Shown here: positions 8,099 through 15,464 of the stretch, in pieces | Position numbering within the stretch: position 1 is the stretch's first letter | How the letters are laid out: each line of letters starts with the position of its first letter | NCBI RefSeq assembly: GCF_003469185.1 | Contig: NZ_QSIL01000001.1 | Span: 442,671 to 506,670 of the forward strand | DNA length: 64,000 bases | DNA from: Collinsella sp. AM34-10 | Lineage (GTDB): Bacteria > Actinomycetota > Coriobacteriia > Coriobacteriales > Coriobacteriaceae | Direction: 5' to 3' | Notes under the pieces: generated by a model | Told to the model about the DNA's origin: nothing | The model's database searches: none | Seen by the model: the letters and a program-made list of their open reading frames with translations, nothing else | Position numbers and translations under genes: made by a program

Positions 8099-9371
8099 GA
8101 ATGCCCACGTCGTCGACCCGTCCGTCGAGCTTGACGGTGTCGTTGACGTCCTGATTGGCGGCGACAAGATCGCCGAGGTCGGCGAGAATCTCGCCGTCGA
8201 GGGAGCCGAGGTCCGCGACCTTTCCGGCAAGTACCTCGTCCCTGGCCTGGTGGATATGCACGTTCACCTTCGCGAGCCCGGCTATGAGGTCAAAGAGGAC
8301 ATCGAGAGCGGTACCCGCGCAGCTGCCAAGGGCGGCTTCACCGGCGTGTGCGCCATGCCCAACACCGATCCCGTCACCGATAACGGCACCGTCGTGGAGT
8401 TCGTCAAGTCCCGCGCTGCCGAGGTCGGTCACTGCCGCGTCTATCCGTCGGGCGCCATGACCCGCGGCCTTAAGGGCGAGGCTATGTCCGAGATGGGTGA
8501 TATGGTCGCCCACGGCGCCGTCGCCTTTACCGACGACGGTCGCGGCGTACAGGGCGCGGGCATGCTCCGTCGCTGCATGGACTACGGCAAGATGTTCGGC
8601 AAGGTCTTTATGAGCCACTGCCAGGACGAGGACCTGGTCGGCCACGGCCAGATCAACGAGGGCAAGGTTTCGACCCGTCTGGCCCTCGAGGGCTGGCCGG
8701 CTGCCGGCGAGGAGCTCCAGATCGCTCGCGACATCGAGATTGCTAAGCTGACCGGTGCCAAGCTGCACATCCAGCACATCTCCACCGCCCATGGCCTGGA
8801 AATCGTGCGCGCCGGTAAGGCCGCTGGCGTTCGGGTTACCTGCGAGGCTACCCCGCACCACATGTTCCTGACCGAGAACGACCTGGACGAGACCTACAAC
8901 ACCTCGCTCAAGGTCAATCCGCCGCTGCGCACCGACGAGGACGCCGAGGCCATCCGTCAGGGTGTCATCGACGGTACCGTCGACGTTATCGTCACCGATC
9001 ACGCTCCGCACACTCCGTGGGAGAAGGCCCGCGAGTTCGAGCTCGCACCCTTTGGCATGATTGGCCTCGAGACCTCGCTGTCGCTCGTGCTCACCGAGCT
9101 GGTCAACACGGGCAAGATGAGCGTGGGTCGCATGGTCGAGCTCATGGCCATCAAGCCGCGTGAGATCCTGGGCCTCGACCAGGTTCAGGTCAAGGCGGGC
9201 TCCGTTGCCGACCTGACCGTGTTCGACCCCACCGTAACCTGGACGGTTGGCGAGGACGGCTACGAGTCGCGTGCCGAGAACTCCGGTTTCGCCGGCCGCA
9301 CGCTTACCGGTCGTGCCACCGATGTGTTTGTCGGCGGTAAGCAGACGCTCGCCGACGGCTGCATCTGCTAG
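8082..9371 (+). CDS. pyrC: Dihydroorotase
   Basis: A zinc amidohydrolase that cyclises carbamoyl aspartate to dihydroorotate. 429 residues, type I dihydroorotase. Metal-binding DMHVHLREPG, later HIQHIS and the C-terminal VTDHAPH are visible. The ATG at 8082 overlaps the pyrB stop by 17 bases and has TTGGAGG upstream, so translation is coupled. The same frame is open back into pyrB, but that part does not resemble dihydroorotase. Confidence 0.95.
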   Translation: MALLLKNAHVVDPSVELDGVVDVLIGGDKIAEVGENLAVEGAEVRDLSGKYLVPGLVDMHVHLREPGYEVKEDIESGTRAAAKGGFTGVCAMPNTDPVTDNGTVVEFVKSRAAEVGHCRVYPSGAMTRGLKGEAMSEMGDMVAHGAVAFTDDGRGVQGAGMLRRCMDYGKMFGKVFMSHCQDEDLVGHGQINEGKVSTRLALEGWPAAGEELQIARDIEIAKLTGAKLHIQHISTAHGLEIVRAGKAAGVRVTCEATPHHMFLTENDLDETYNTSLKVNPPLRTDEDAEAIRQGVIDGTVDVIVTDHAPHTPWEKAREFELAPFGMIGLETSLSLVLTELVNTGKMSVGRMVELMAIKPREILGLDQVQVKAGSVADLTVFDPTVTWTVGEDGYESRAENSGFAGRTLTGRATDVFVGGKQTLADGCIC

Positions 9372-9463
9372 CATAGCCTTATCGCTTTTGTGCGCGGTGC
9401 CCTTGCGGTGCCGCGCTTTCTGTTCGTTTTGACCATGCAACCGCATGGGGGATTGGAGCGTCT

Positions 9464-10255
9464 ATGCCCACACCTTCCACTGCACGCATGCACGACTTCG
9501 AGGTCGTATCGAACCAGGAGATCGCCGACGGCATCTTCTCGCTCGTCATCTCGGCCCCCAAGCTTGCAAGTGCGCTCAAGCCCGGTCAGTTTGTGAACAT
9601 TGCCGTGCCCGGCGATGCGTCCTCGCTGCTTCGCGTGCCCCTGAGCTTCTATCGCGCCGACGCCCAGGCCGGCACCGTCGAGCTGTGGTACGCCGTCGTG
9701 GGCGACGACACCCGTCGTCTGGCGCAGATGGCCCCCGGTTCCACCTCTAATCTGCTGGGCCCCGGCGGACGCGGCTGGCATGTGCCCGAGGGCACCAGGA
9801 AAGCGCTGCTCGTTGCGGGCGGCATCGGTGTTCCGCCCGTGTTGTGCCTTGCCGGCAAGCTTGCCGAGCAGGGCGTGGCCGTCGACGTGTGCCTGGGCTT
9901 TGGCACCGCGTCCAAGGCCGTGGGCATCGATGAGTTCCGCGCTTTGTGCGATACGGTCGACGTTTGCACCGACGACGGCTCGCTCGGCACGCACGGTTTT
10001 TGCACCGACCCGGCAGCTGAGCTGCTCGGCGAGGGCGGCTACGACTACGTCGCCAGCTGCGGTCCCGCCGTCATGATGAAGAAGGTCGCCGCCGCTGCTG
10101 CCGAGGCCGGTGCGTACTGCGAGGTGTCGCTCGAGCGCATGATGAGCTGTGGCTTTGGCGCCTGCAACACCTGCAATGTCGAGACGGTCGACGGTATGAA
10201 GGGCGCCTGCATGTGCGGCCCCGTGTTCGATGCTTCCAAGGTGGTGGTCTTCTAG
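9464..10255 (+). CDS. pyrK: Dihydroorotate dehydrogenase electron transfer subunit
   Basis: An FAD and [2Fe-2S] protein that passes electrons from PyrD to NAD+. 263 residues. FAD-binding RVPLSFYRAD, a nucleotide-binding LLVAGGIGVPP, and C-terminal cluster cysteines in SCGFGACNTC plus a later ACMCGP are seen. The start at 9464 has TTGGAG upstream. The 92 bases after pyrC contain an imperfect GC-rich repeat (GCGCGG ... CCGCGC) but no clear terminator. The stop overlaps the likely pyrD GTG by one base. Confidence 0.93.
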   Translation: MPTPSTARMHDFEVVSNQEIADGIFSLVISAPKLASALKPGQFVNIAVPGDASSLLRVPLSFYRADAQAGTVELWYAVVGDDTRRLAQMAPGSTSNLLGPGGRGWHVPEGTRKALLVAGGIGVPPVLCLAGKLAEQGVAVDVCLGFGTASKAVGIDEFRALCDTVDVCTDDGSLGTHGFCTDPAAELLGEGGYDYVASCGPAVMMKKVAAAAAEAGAYCEVSLERMMSCGFGACNTCNVETVDGMKGACMCGPVFDASKVVVF

Positions 10256-11178
10256 TGGGTACCGTGAACATGGCCGTCGATTTCGGCGGCGTCAAGATGC
10301 AGAACCCCATCAACACCGCAGCCGGTACCTTCGGCTACGGTTGGCAGTTCCAGAACTTCTTTGATGTCTCCCAGCTGGGCGCCATCACCACTAAGGGCTG
10401 CGCCGCCGAGCCCTGGCCGGGCAACCCTGCGCCCCGCATGGCCGAGATTCCCGGCGGTATGATCAACTCCGTGGGCTTGCAGAACCCCGGTGTCGCCGCC
10501 TTCGCCCGTGAGTCCGGCCCGTGGCTCGAGCAGCTGTCCAAGGACGGTTGCCAAGTCATTTGTCAGGTTGCCGGCCACTCTGTTGACGAGTTTGTGCGCG
10601 CGCTCGAGATGTATGTCGAGCTGTGCCCCTGGGCTGCCGGCTACGAGATCAACGTCAGCTGCCCCAATATCGCCGCCGGCGGTGCCGCCATGGGCTCCTC
10701 GCCCGAGGGCGCCTCTGCCGTTATGGCTGCCTGCCGTAAGGTGACCGATAAGCCGCTGTTCGTCAAGATGGCTCCGGTCAACGTCGCCGAGATTGCCAAG
10801 GCTCTCGAGGCCGCCGGCGCCGACGGCCTTTCGGTCATTAACTCCATCCAGGGCATGGCCATCGATGTTCATACCCGCAAGTCCCGTGTGGCCAAGCCCA
10901 AGGGCGGCCTTTCGGGCCCGCTGTGCCACCACATCGCCGTGCGCATGGTCTGGGAGGTTGCCCAGGCCGTCGATATCCCCATCAACGGTGTCGGTGGTGT
11001 CATGACCGGCGAGGATGCGGCTGAGTTTATCTTGGCCGGCGCCACCTGCGTGTCGGTCGGCATGGCCAACTTTGTCGATCCGTGCGCTTCGCTCAAGATT
11101 GCGCACGAGCTCGAGGCCTGGGCGGAGTCCCAGGGCGTGAAGGACATCAATGAGCTGGTAGGTGCTTTCGAATGCTAG
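10255..11178 (+). CDS. pyrD: Dihydroorotate dehydrogenase, class 1B catalytic subunit
   Basis: An FMN enzyme oxidising dihydroorotate to orotate; class 1B because it carries the catalytic Cys in NVSCPNI and is paired with pyrK. Further signatures are GLQNPG and a GVGGVMTGEDA phosphate-binding loop. Start choice is uncertain: GTG at 10255 (overlapping the pyrK TAG), GTG at 10264 and ATG at 10270 are all in frame; the first gives 307 residues and tight coupling. The frame upstream of 10255 is inside pyrK and is not part of the gene. Confidence 0.93.
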   Translation: MGTVNMAVDFGGVKMQNPINTAAGTFGYGWQFQNFFDVSQLGAITTKGCAAEPWPGNPAPRMAEIPGGMINSVGLQNPGVAAFARESGPWLEQLSKDGCQVICQVAGHSVDEFVRALEMYVELCPWAAGYEINVSCPNIAAGGAAMGSSPEGASAVMAACRKVTDKPLFVKMAPVNVAEIAKALEAAGADGLSVINSIQGMAIDVHTRKSRVAKPKGGLSGPLCHHIAVRMVWEVAQAVDIPINGVGGVMTGEDAAEFILAGATCVSVGMANFVDPCASLKIAHELEAWAESQGVKDINELVGAFEC

Positions 11179-11888
11179 AGACCGATGCCCGCGACCGTGT
11201 TATCGTCGCCCTCGACTGCGACCGTGAGCGTGCGCTCGAGCTCGCCCACGAGCTTTCTGGTCATGCCGCTTGGCTCAAGGTCGGCATGACGCTCTATTAC
11301 GCTGAGGGCCCCGAGATCGTCAAGACGTTTAAGGACCTGGGTTTTAAGGTCTTCCTCGACCTCAAGTTCCATGACATTCCGCATCAGGTGCGCGGTGCCG
11401 CCCGTTCGGCCTCGCTTGCCGGTGCCGACCTGCTCTCGGTCCATGGACTGGGTTCGGGCGCTATGCTCGCTGCGTGCCGCGAGGGTGCCGAGGAGGCGCG
11501 CGAGGACCGCGCCAAGCTTGTCGCCATCACCGTGCTCACGAGCATGAACCAGGATTCGCTGGCCGAGATCGGCGTCGAGTTGCCCGTCGCCGAGGAAGCC
11601 GCCCGCCTGGCAAAGCTTGCCCAGGCCAACGGCATCGACGGCATCGTGTGCTCGCCGATGGAGGCCCATGACATGCGCGAGCTGCTCGGCCCCGATGCGC
11701 TGATCGTGACTCCTGGCGTGCGTCCGGTGGGTGCCGCCCTGGGCGATCAATCCCGCGTGGCGACGCCCTCCCAGGCTATCGAGCGCGGTGCGAGTCACAT
11801 CGTGGTTGGCCGACCCATCACCGGTGCCGACGACCCGGTTGCCGCATTTGACGCTATCGTTGCCGAGCTGGTCGAAAACGTCGCCTAA
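11172..11888 (+). CDS. pyrF: Orotidine 5'-phosphate decarboxylase
   Basis: Converts OMP to UMP, the last step of the pathway. A 238-residue TIM barrel with the catalytic DLKFHDIPHQV (Asp-x-Lys-x-x-Asp array) and the phosphate-binding VTPGVRP. The ATG at 11172 overlaps the end of pyrD by seven bases. This closes the operon; pyrE (orotate phosphoribosyltransferase) and carAB must lie elsewhere. Confidence 0.95.
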   Translation: MLETDARDRVIVALDCDRERALELAHELSGHAAWLKVGMTLYYAEGPEIVKTFKDLGFKVFLDLKFHDIPHQVRGAARSASLAGADLLSVHGLGSGAMLAACREGAEEAREDRAKLVAITVLTSMNQDSLAEIGVELPVAEEAARLAKLAQANGIDGIVCSPMEAHDMRELLGPDALIVTPGVRPVGAALGDQSRVATPSQAIERGASHIVVGRPITGADDPVAAFDAIVAELVENVA

Positions 11889-11933
11889 AAGTTTCCCTCA
11901 AGTCACCACTTTTGGGTCTCATTAGCACAAATT

Positions 11934-11991
11934 AGCCCCTGTGCCTGCGAAAACTTTCCCATCCTTTGTGTGGAATCGCAGGTCAGGGGCT
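11934..11991 (+). repeat. Long imperfect hairpin after pyrF
   Basis: AGCCCCTGTGCCTGCGA (11934-11950) pairs with TCGCAGGTCAGGGGCT (11976-11991), with one small bulge, around a 25-base loop. A third copy of TCGCAGG follows at 12019-12025. No T-run follows, so terminator function is uncertain. The 240-base gap holds no gene. Confidence 0.55.
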
Positions 11992-12055
11992 TAACTTTGA
12001 CCTCCGTATATTGCACTTTTCGCAGGTATCGTCTAATCTATGGTGCCGTCGATTG

Positions 12056-12087
12056 GGCATTTAGTGCGTTTTACGTGCTAAAATGCC
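12056..12087 (+). promoter_or_regulatory. mihF promoter embedded in an inverted repeat
   Basis: GGCATTTAG (12056-12064) and CTAAAATGCC (12078-12087) are complementary with one bulged base. The right arm contains TAAAAT preceded by TGC, an extended -10 (GTGCTAAAAT), 45 bases before the mihF start. A protein bound to the repeat would block the promoter. Confidence 0.5.
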
Positions 12088-12128
12088 AATTATTGCATCA
12101 GATATAACCCAACTATTTGGAGGTTCGA

Positions 12129-12437
12129 ATGGCACTCCCTCAGCTTACCGACGAGCAGCGCAAGCAGGCTCTTGAGAAGGCTGCTGCCGCACGTCACGCC
12201 CGCGCTGAGCTTCGCGAGCAGATCAAGAAGGGCGAGAAGTCCCTCGAGTCCGTGCTCAACTCCGATGACCCCATCGCTTCCCGCATGAAGGTTTCCACCC
12301 TCATCGAGTCCTTGCCCGGTTATGGCAAGGCCAAGGCCGCCAAGATCATGGAGGAGCTCGGCATCTCCGCTACCCGTCGCGTCCAGGGCCTCGGTGTCCG
12401 TCAGCGCGAGCAGCTCCTCGAGCAGCTGACCAAATAA
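12129..12437 (+). CDS. mihF: Actinobacterial integration host factor mIHF
   Basis: A 102-residue nucleoid-associated protein of the actinobacterial mIHF family: a long N-terminal helix and a helix-two-turn-helix (ESLPGYGKAKAAKIMEELGI) that inserts into the minor groove. It sits directly before gmk, as in Mycobacterium and Streptomyces. The frame can start at a TTG at 12117, but TTTGGAGG lies there and the ATG at 12129 (MALPQLTDEQR) is the natural start. It is a strong marker that the genome is actinobacterial. Confidence 0.94.
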   Translation: MALPQLTDEQRKQALEKAAAARHARAELREQIKKGEKSLESVLNSDDPIASRMKVSTLIESLPGYGKAKAAKIMEELGISATRRVQGLGVRQREQLLEQLTK

Positions 12438-13007
12438 GTGAGCGCTCAGGATTCAAAGCTCTTTGTGATTTCTGGACCGTCAGGTGCAGGCAAGGGCACG
12501 CTCGTCACTCGTGTGCGCGAGCGTCGCTCTAACCTGGGCCTGACGGTTTCGGCTACCACGCGAGCCCCACGCAAAGGCGAGGTCGACGGCGTCAATTACT
12601 TTTTTCTGACGCGCGAGGAGTTCGACCGCCGCGTGGCAAACGGCGAGTTTGTTGAGTGGGCCGAGGTCCACGGTAACTGCTACGGCACCTTGGTGAGCGA
12701 GGTCACATCCAAGCTTGCCTCTGGTTCGTCTCTAATCTTGGAGATCGATGTCCAGGGTGCCTTGCAGGTCAAGGAGCGTTTCCCCGAGGCCGTGCTGATT
12801 TTTATCAAGCCGCCTTCGCTCGAGGTGCTCCGCGAGCGTCTGGTCGGTCGCGGTACCGAGACGCCCGAGACGATCGAGCTGCGTATGGCAAACGCCGCCC
12901 ATGAGCTTGCCCTTGCCGACCGCTACGACGACGTCGTGGTGAATGACGATCTCGACCGCGCGACCGATGAGCTCGTTCGCGTTCTCGATATGCATGAAAG
13001 GATCTGA
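12438..13007 (+). CDS. gmk: Guanylate kinase
   Basis: Phosphorylates GMP to GDP. 189 residues with the P-loop ISGPSGAGKGT and the GMP-binding TTRAPRKGEVDGVNY. It starts with GTG at 12438, immediately after the mihF TAA, without an obvious ribosome-binding site, so it probably depends on translational coupling with mihF. Confidence 0.96.
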   Translation: MSAQDSKLFVISGPSGAGKGTLVTRVRERRSNLGLTVSATTRAPRKGEVDGVNYFFLTREEFDRRVANGEFVEWAEVHGNCYGTLVSEVTSKLASGSSLILEIDVQGALQVKERFPEAVLIFIKPPSLEVLRERLVGRGTETPETIELRMANAAHELALADRYDDVVVNDDLDRATDELVRVLDMHERI

Positions 13008-13012
13008 GGTCC

Positions 13013-13294
13013 GTGTCCGTTGTAAAGCCTTGCATTGACGATCTTCTGGAGAAGACCGATCACAACCGCTTCCTGCTCGCCTCGCTTGCCTCCAAGCGCG
13101 CCTGCGACATTAACAGCATGCTGCGTGGCCAGCACAACCGCGTGCTTGCCGTCCAGGATGTCGACGACATCACCATTGCGCTTTCCGGCGCCGATACCAT
13201 CTCGATGGCTATGGACGAGATTGTCGACGGCGACATCTCCTACGACGAGGCCCGTTACGAGAAGGCGCTCGGCCACAAGGTTGCTGAAGCCTAA
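13013..13294 (+). CDS. rpoZ: DNA-directed RNA polymerase omega subunit
   Basis: A 93-residue RpoZ, which helps assemble the beta' subunit. The gmk-rpoZ order and the conserved ASKRACDINSM core identify it. GTG start at 13013, five bases after the gmk stop; AAAGGA within the end of gmk is the likely ribosome-binding site. Confidence 0.9.
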   Translation: MSVVKPCIDDLLEKTDHNRFLLASLASKRACDINSMLRGQHNRVLAVQDVDDITIALSGADTISMAMDEIVDGDISYDEARYEKALGHKVAEA

Positions 13295-14539
13295 ATGGCA
13301 GCCCGCGTCTGCCTGGTCCACTATCACGAGGTTGGACTGAAGGGCAAGAACCGCGCACATTTTGAGCATATCCTCATGGATAACATCAAGGCGGCCTTGG
13401 CCGCCTTTTCCGTGAATGCCGTGTCTCGAATTTCCGGTTATATCCTCGTGACCTTTAACGAGCATCAGGCCGACGAGGCGGCGCGCGTCATTCGCACCGT
13501 CCCCGGCGTTGCTCGCGTGTCCCTGGCATATCACACGAACCGCGACCCGCAGGAGTACTGCGCCGCCGCCGTGAAGGCGCTGCGCGAGTTTGGTCCCTTT
13601 GAGTCGTTTAAGGTGCATGCCAAGCGCTCGAACACCGACTACGAGCTCACCTCGATTGATATCAATCGTCAGGTGGGAGAGGTGTTGTGCGAGGCGTTTC
13701 CCGATAAAAAGGTCCAGATGCACGACCCCGACGCAATGGTGCACGTGCTGGTGGTCCAGGGTAGCGTTTATGTGTACGCGCGCTCCGAGCGCGGCGTGGG
13801 CGGTCTGCCGGTGGGATCTGCCGGCAAGGTCGTGACGCTACTGTCGTCGGGTATCGATTCTCCGGTAGCGACCTGGATGCTCGCGCGTCGCGGCGCGGTG
13901 TGCGTGCCGGTACATTTCTCCGGTCGTCCGCAGACGCCCGACACGAGCGAGTATTTGGTGCAGGACATCATCCGTGCGCTTGAGCCGGGTGTCCAGATCG
14001 GCCGCCTGTACGTGGTGCCGTTTGGCGATTGTCAGCGTGAGATCTCGGTGACCTGCCCCAGCAACCTGCGCGTGATCATGTACCGTCGCATTATGTATTC
14101 GGTTGCCGAGCGCATTGCGCATATCGAGGGCGCCAAGGCTATTGTGACCGGTGAATCGCTCGGTCAGGTTGCTTCCCAGACGCTCGAGAACATCATGGCC
14201 GTCAACGAGGCCGTCAAGATCCCCGTGTTCCGCCCGCTGATTGGTTCGGACAAGCAGGAGATCATCGCGCGTGCCGAGGAAATCGGTACCTTCGATATCT
14301 CGACCGAGGCCGCTCCCGATTGCTGCACGCTCTTTATGCCGCGCCGCCCCGAGACGCACGCCAAACTCGATGCCGTGCATGAGGCGTGGGAGCTGTTCGA
14401 TCACGAGGAGATGATTGAGCGCTTGCTCAAGCAGACCGAGTATATCGACTTCGAGAGCAACACGTATAAGGCCCCTAAGACCTTAAAACGCAAACATTCC
14501 GAGCTCGCTCCACGTGAGATTTACCAAGATCACGAATAA
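13295..14539 (+). CDS. thiI: tRNA 4-thiouridine synthetase ThiI
   Basis: A 414-residue ThiI that adenylates U8 of tRNA and transfers sulfur; it may also serve thiamine thiazole synthesis. An N-terminal ferredoxin-like/THUMP region is followed by a PP-loop ATPase (LLSSGIDSPVATW). The C-terminal rhodanese domain of E. coli ThiI is absent, as in Bacillus, so a separate sulfur carrier such as a cysteine desulfurase must deliver the sulfur. The ATG directly follows the rpoZ stop. Confidence 0.94.
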   Translation: MAARVCLVHYHEVGLKGKNRAHFEHILMDNIKAALAAFSVNAVSRISGYILVTFNEHQADEAARVIRTVPGVARVSLAYHTNRDPQEYCAAAVKALREFGPFESFKVHAKRSNTDYELTSIDINRQVGEVLCEAFPDKKVQMHDPDAMVHVLVVQGSVYVYARSERGVGGLPVGSAGKVVTLLSSGIDSPVATWMLARRGAVCVPVHFSGRPQTPDTSEYLVQDIIRALEPGVQIGRLYVVPFGDCQREISVTCPSNLRVIMYRRIMYSVAERIAHIEGAKAIVTGESLGQVASQTLENIMAVNEAVKIPVFRPLIGSDKQEIIARAEEIGTFDISTEAAPDCCTLFMPRRPETHAKLDAVHEAWELFDHEEMIERLLKQTEYIDFESNTYKAPKTLKRKHSELAPREIYQDHE

Positions 14540-14549
14540 TGTTGTGTAT

Positions 14550-14583
14550 AGACCGGCGGTGATTTTGCATCGTCGGTCTTTTT
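14550..14583 (+). terminator. Rho-independent terminator after thiI
   Basis: AGACCGGCG (14550-14558) pairs with CGTCGGTCT (14571-14579) with one G-U pair, followed by T5. It closes the mihF-gmk-rpoZ-thiI unit. Confidence 0.8.
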
Positions 14584-14753
14584 CTATCTGGACTTTTGGC
14601 GATAAACGGTTCATTTATCGACGTGTGCCTGAATTAATGGACATTTTTTCGCAAGGTTTTGGTCAGCTTTTGGTTTGACCGTGATAGCCGGTGTGGGCAT
14701 GTGGAGGCTGCAGCGCTCGTTTCCTGACACGATGGTGTTGGGAGGTGTTTGCT

Positions 14754-15464
14754 ATGGCGCAGCGCGAGCAACACGAACGGGTTAAACGGATGGATCGCTT
14801 GGCAGAAAAGCTGCTCGGCCATAAGGCGGTGGTCGTGGCGATTCTGGTTGCCATTGCCGCCGCGAGCGGCTTGGCGATGGCAAGTTTTAGTAGCCGCTCC
14901 AGCGGCGTGTCGTTTGAGCGTAGTGATGAGGCGAGCGCCTCGGATGTGCGCGAGGCCGGGGATGCGTCACCCGACGATGCTGATGAGTCGTCTGCCAAGA
15001 GCTCTTCTGCTGCCGAGGTGTACGTCGATGTTGATGGCGCCGTTGTGAGGCCAGGCGTGTACCGGCTCAAAGATGGAGCACGGGTGTCCCAGGCGATTGA
15101 TGCCGCCGGAGGGCTTACGGCCGAGGCGGATGTGACGGGTCTTAACCGTGCGTCCAAGATCACCGATGGTCAAAAGATCTATGTGCCGACGGTAGGGGAG
15201 CAACAAACGGCTGCGGCCGTCGGCGGCGCCGAAAGCAGTGCTTCCACGACCCCTGGTACAGGGTCTTCGTCGGGACTTGTGAATATCAATACGGCAAGTG
15301 CGGCGGAGCTGCAGACGCTTTCGGGCATCGGGCCTTCTATGGCCCAGTCAATTATCGACGAACGGACGCAAAACGGGGCCTTTGTCTCGGTCGATGACCT
15401 TATGCGCGTATCGGGGATCGGTGAGAAGAAACTCGCCAAAATTAAAGATTGCATCTGCGTATGA
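14754..15464 (+). CDS. comEA: Competence protein ComEA (membrane-anchored DNA receptor)
   Basis: A 236-residue protein that binds transforming double-stranded DNA at the outer face of the membrane. There is an N-terminal transmembrane helix (AVVVAILVAIAAASGLAMAS), a low-complexity Ser/Asp/Glu spacer, an SLBB domain (VYVDVDGAVVRPGVYRL) and a C-terminal helix-hairpin-helix pair beginning VNINTASAAELQTLSGIG. The frame opens at 14691, but GGGAGG at 14740-14745 supports the ATG at 14754. It overlaps comEC by four bases (ATGA). Confidence 0.93.
   Translation: MAQREQHERVKRMDRLAEKLLGHKAVVVAILVAIAAASGLAMASFSSRSSGVSFERSDEASASDVREAGDASPDDADESSAKSSSAAEVYVDVDGAVVRPGVYRLKDGARVSQAIDAAGGLTAEADVTGLNRASKITDGQKIYVPTVGEQQTAAAVGGAESSASTTPGTGSSSGLVNINTASAAELQTLSGIGPSMAQSIIDERTQNGAFVSVDDLMRVSGIGEKKLAKIKDCICV

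Noticed and set aside
9372..9463. Terminator between pyrC and pyrK
   Set aside because: The GCGCGG/CCGCGC pairing is interrupted by mismatches and lacks a clean T-run; the operon clearly continues.
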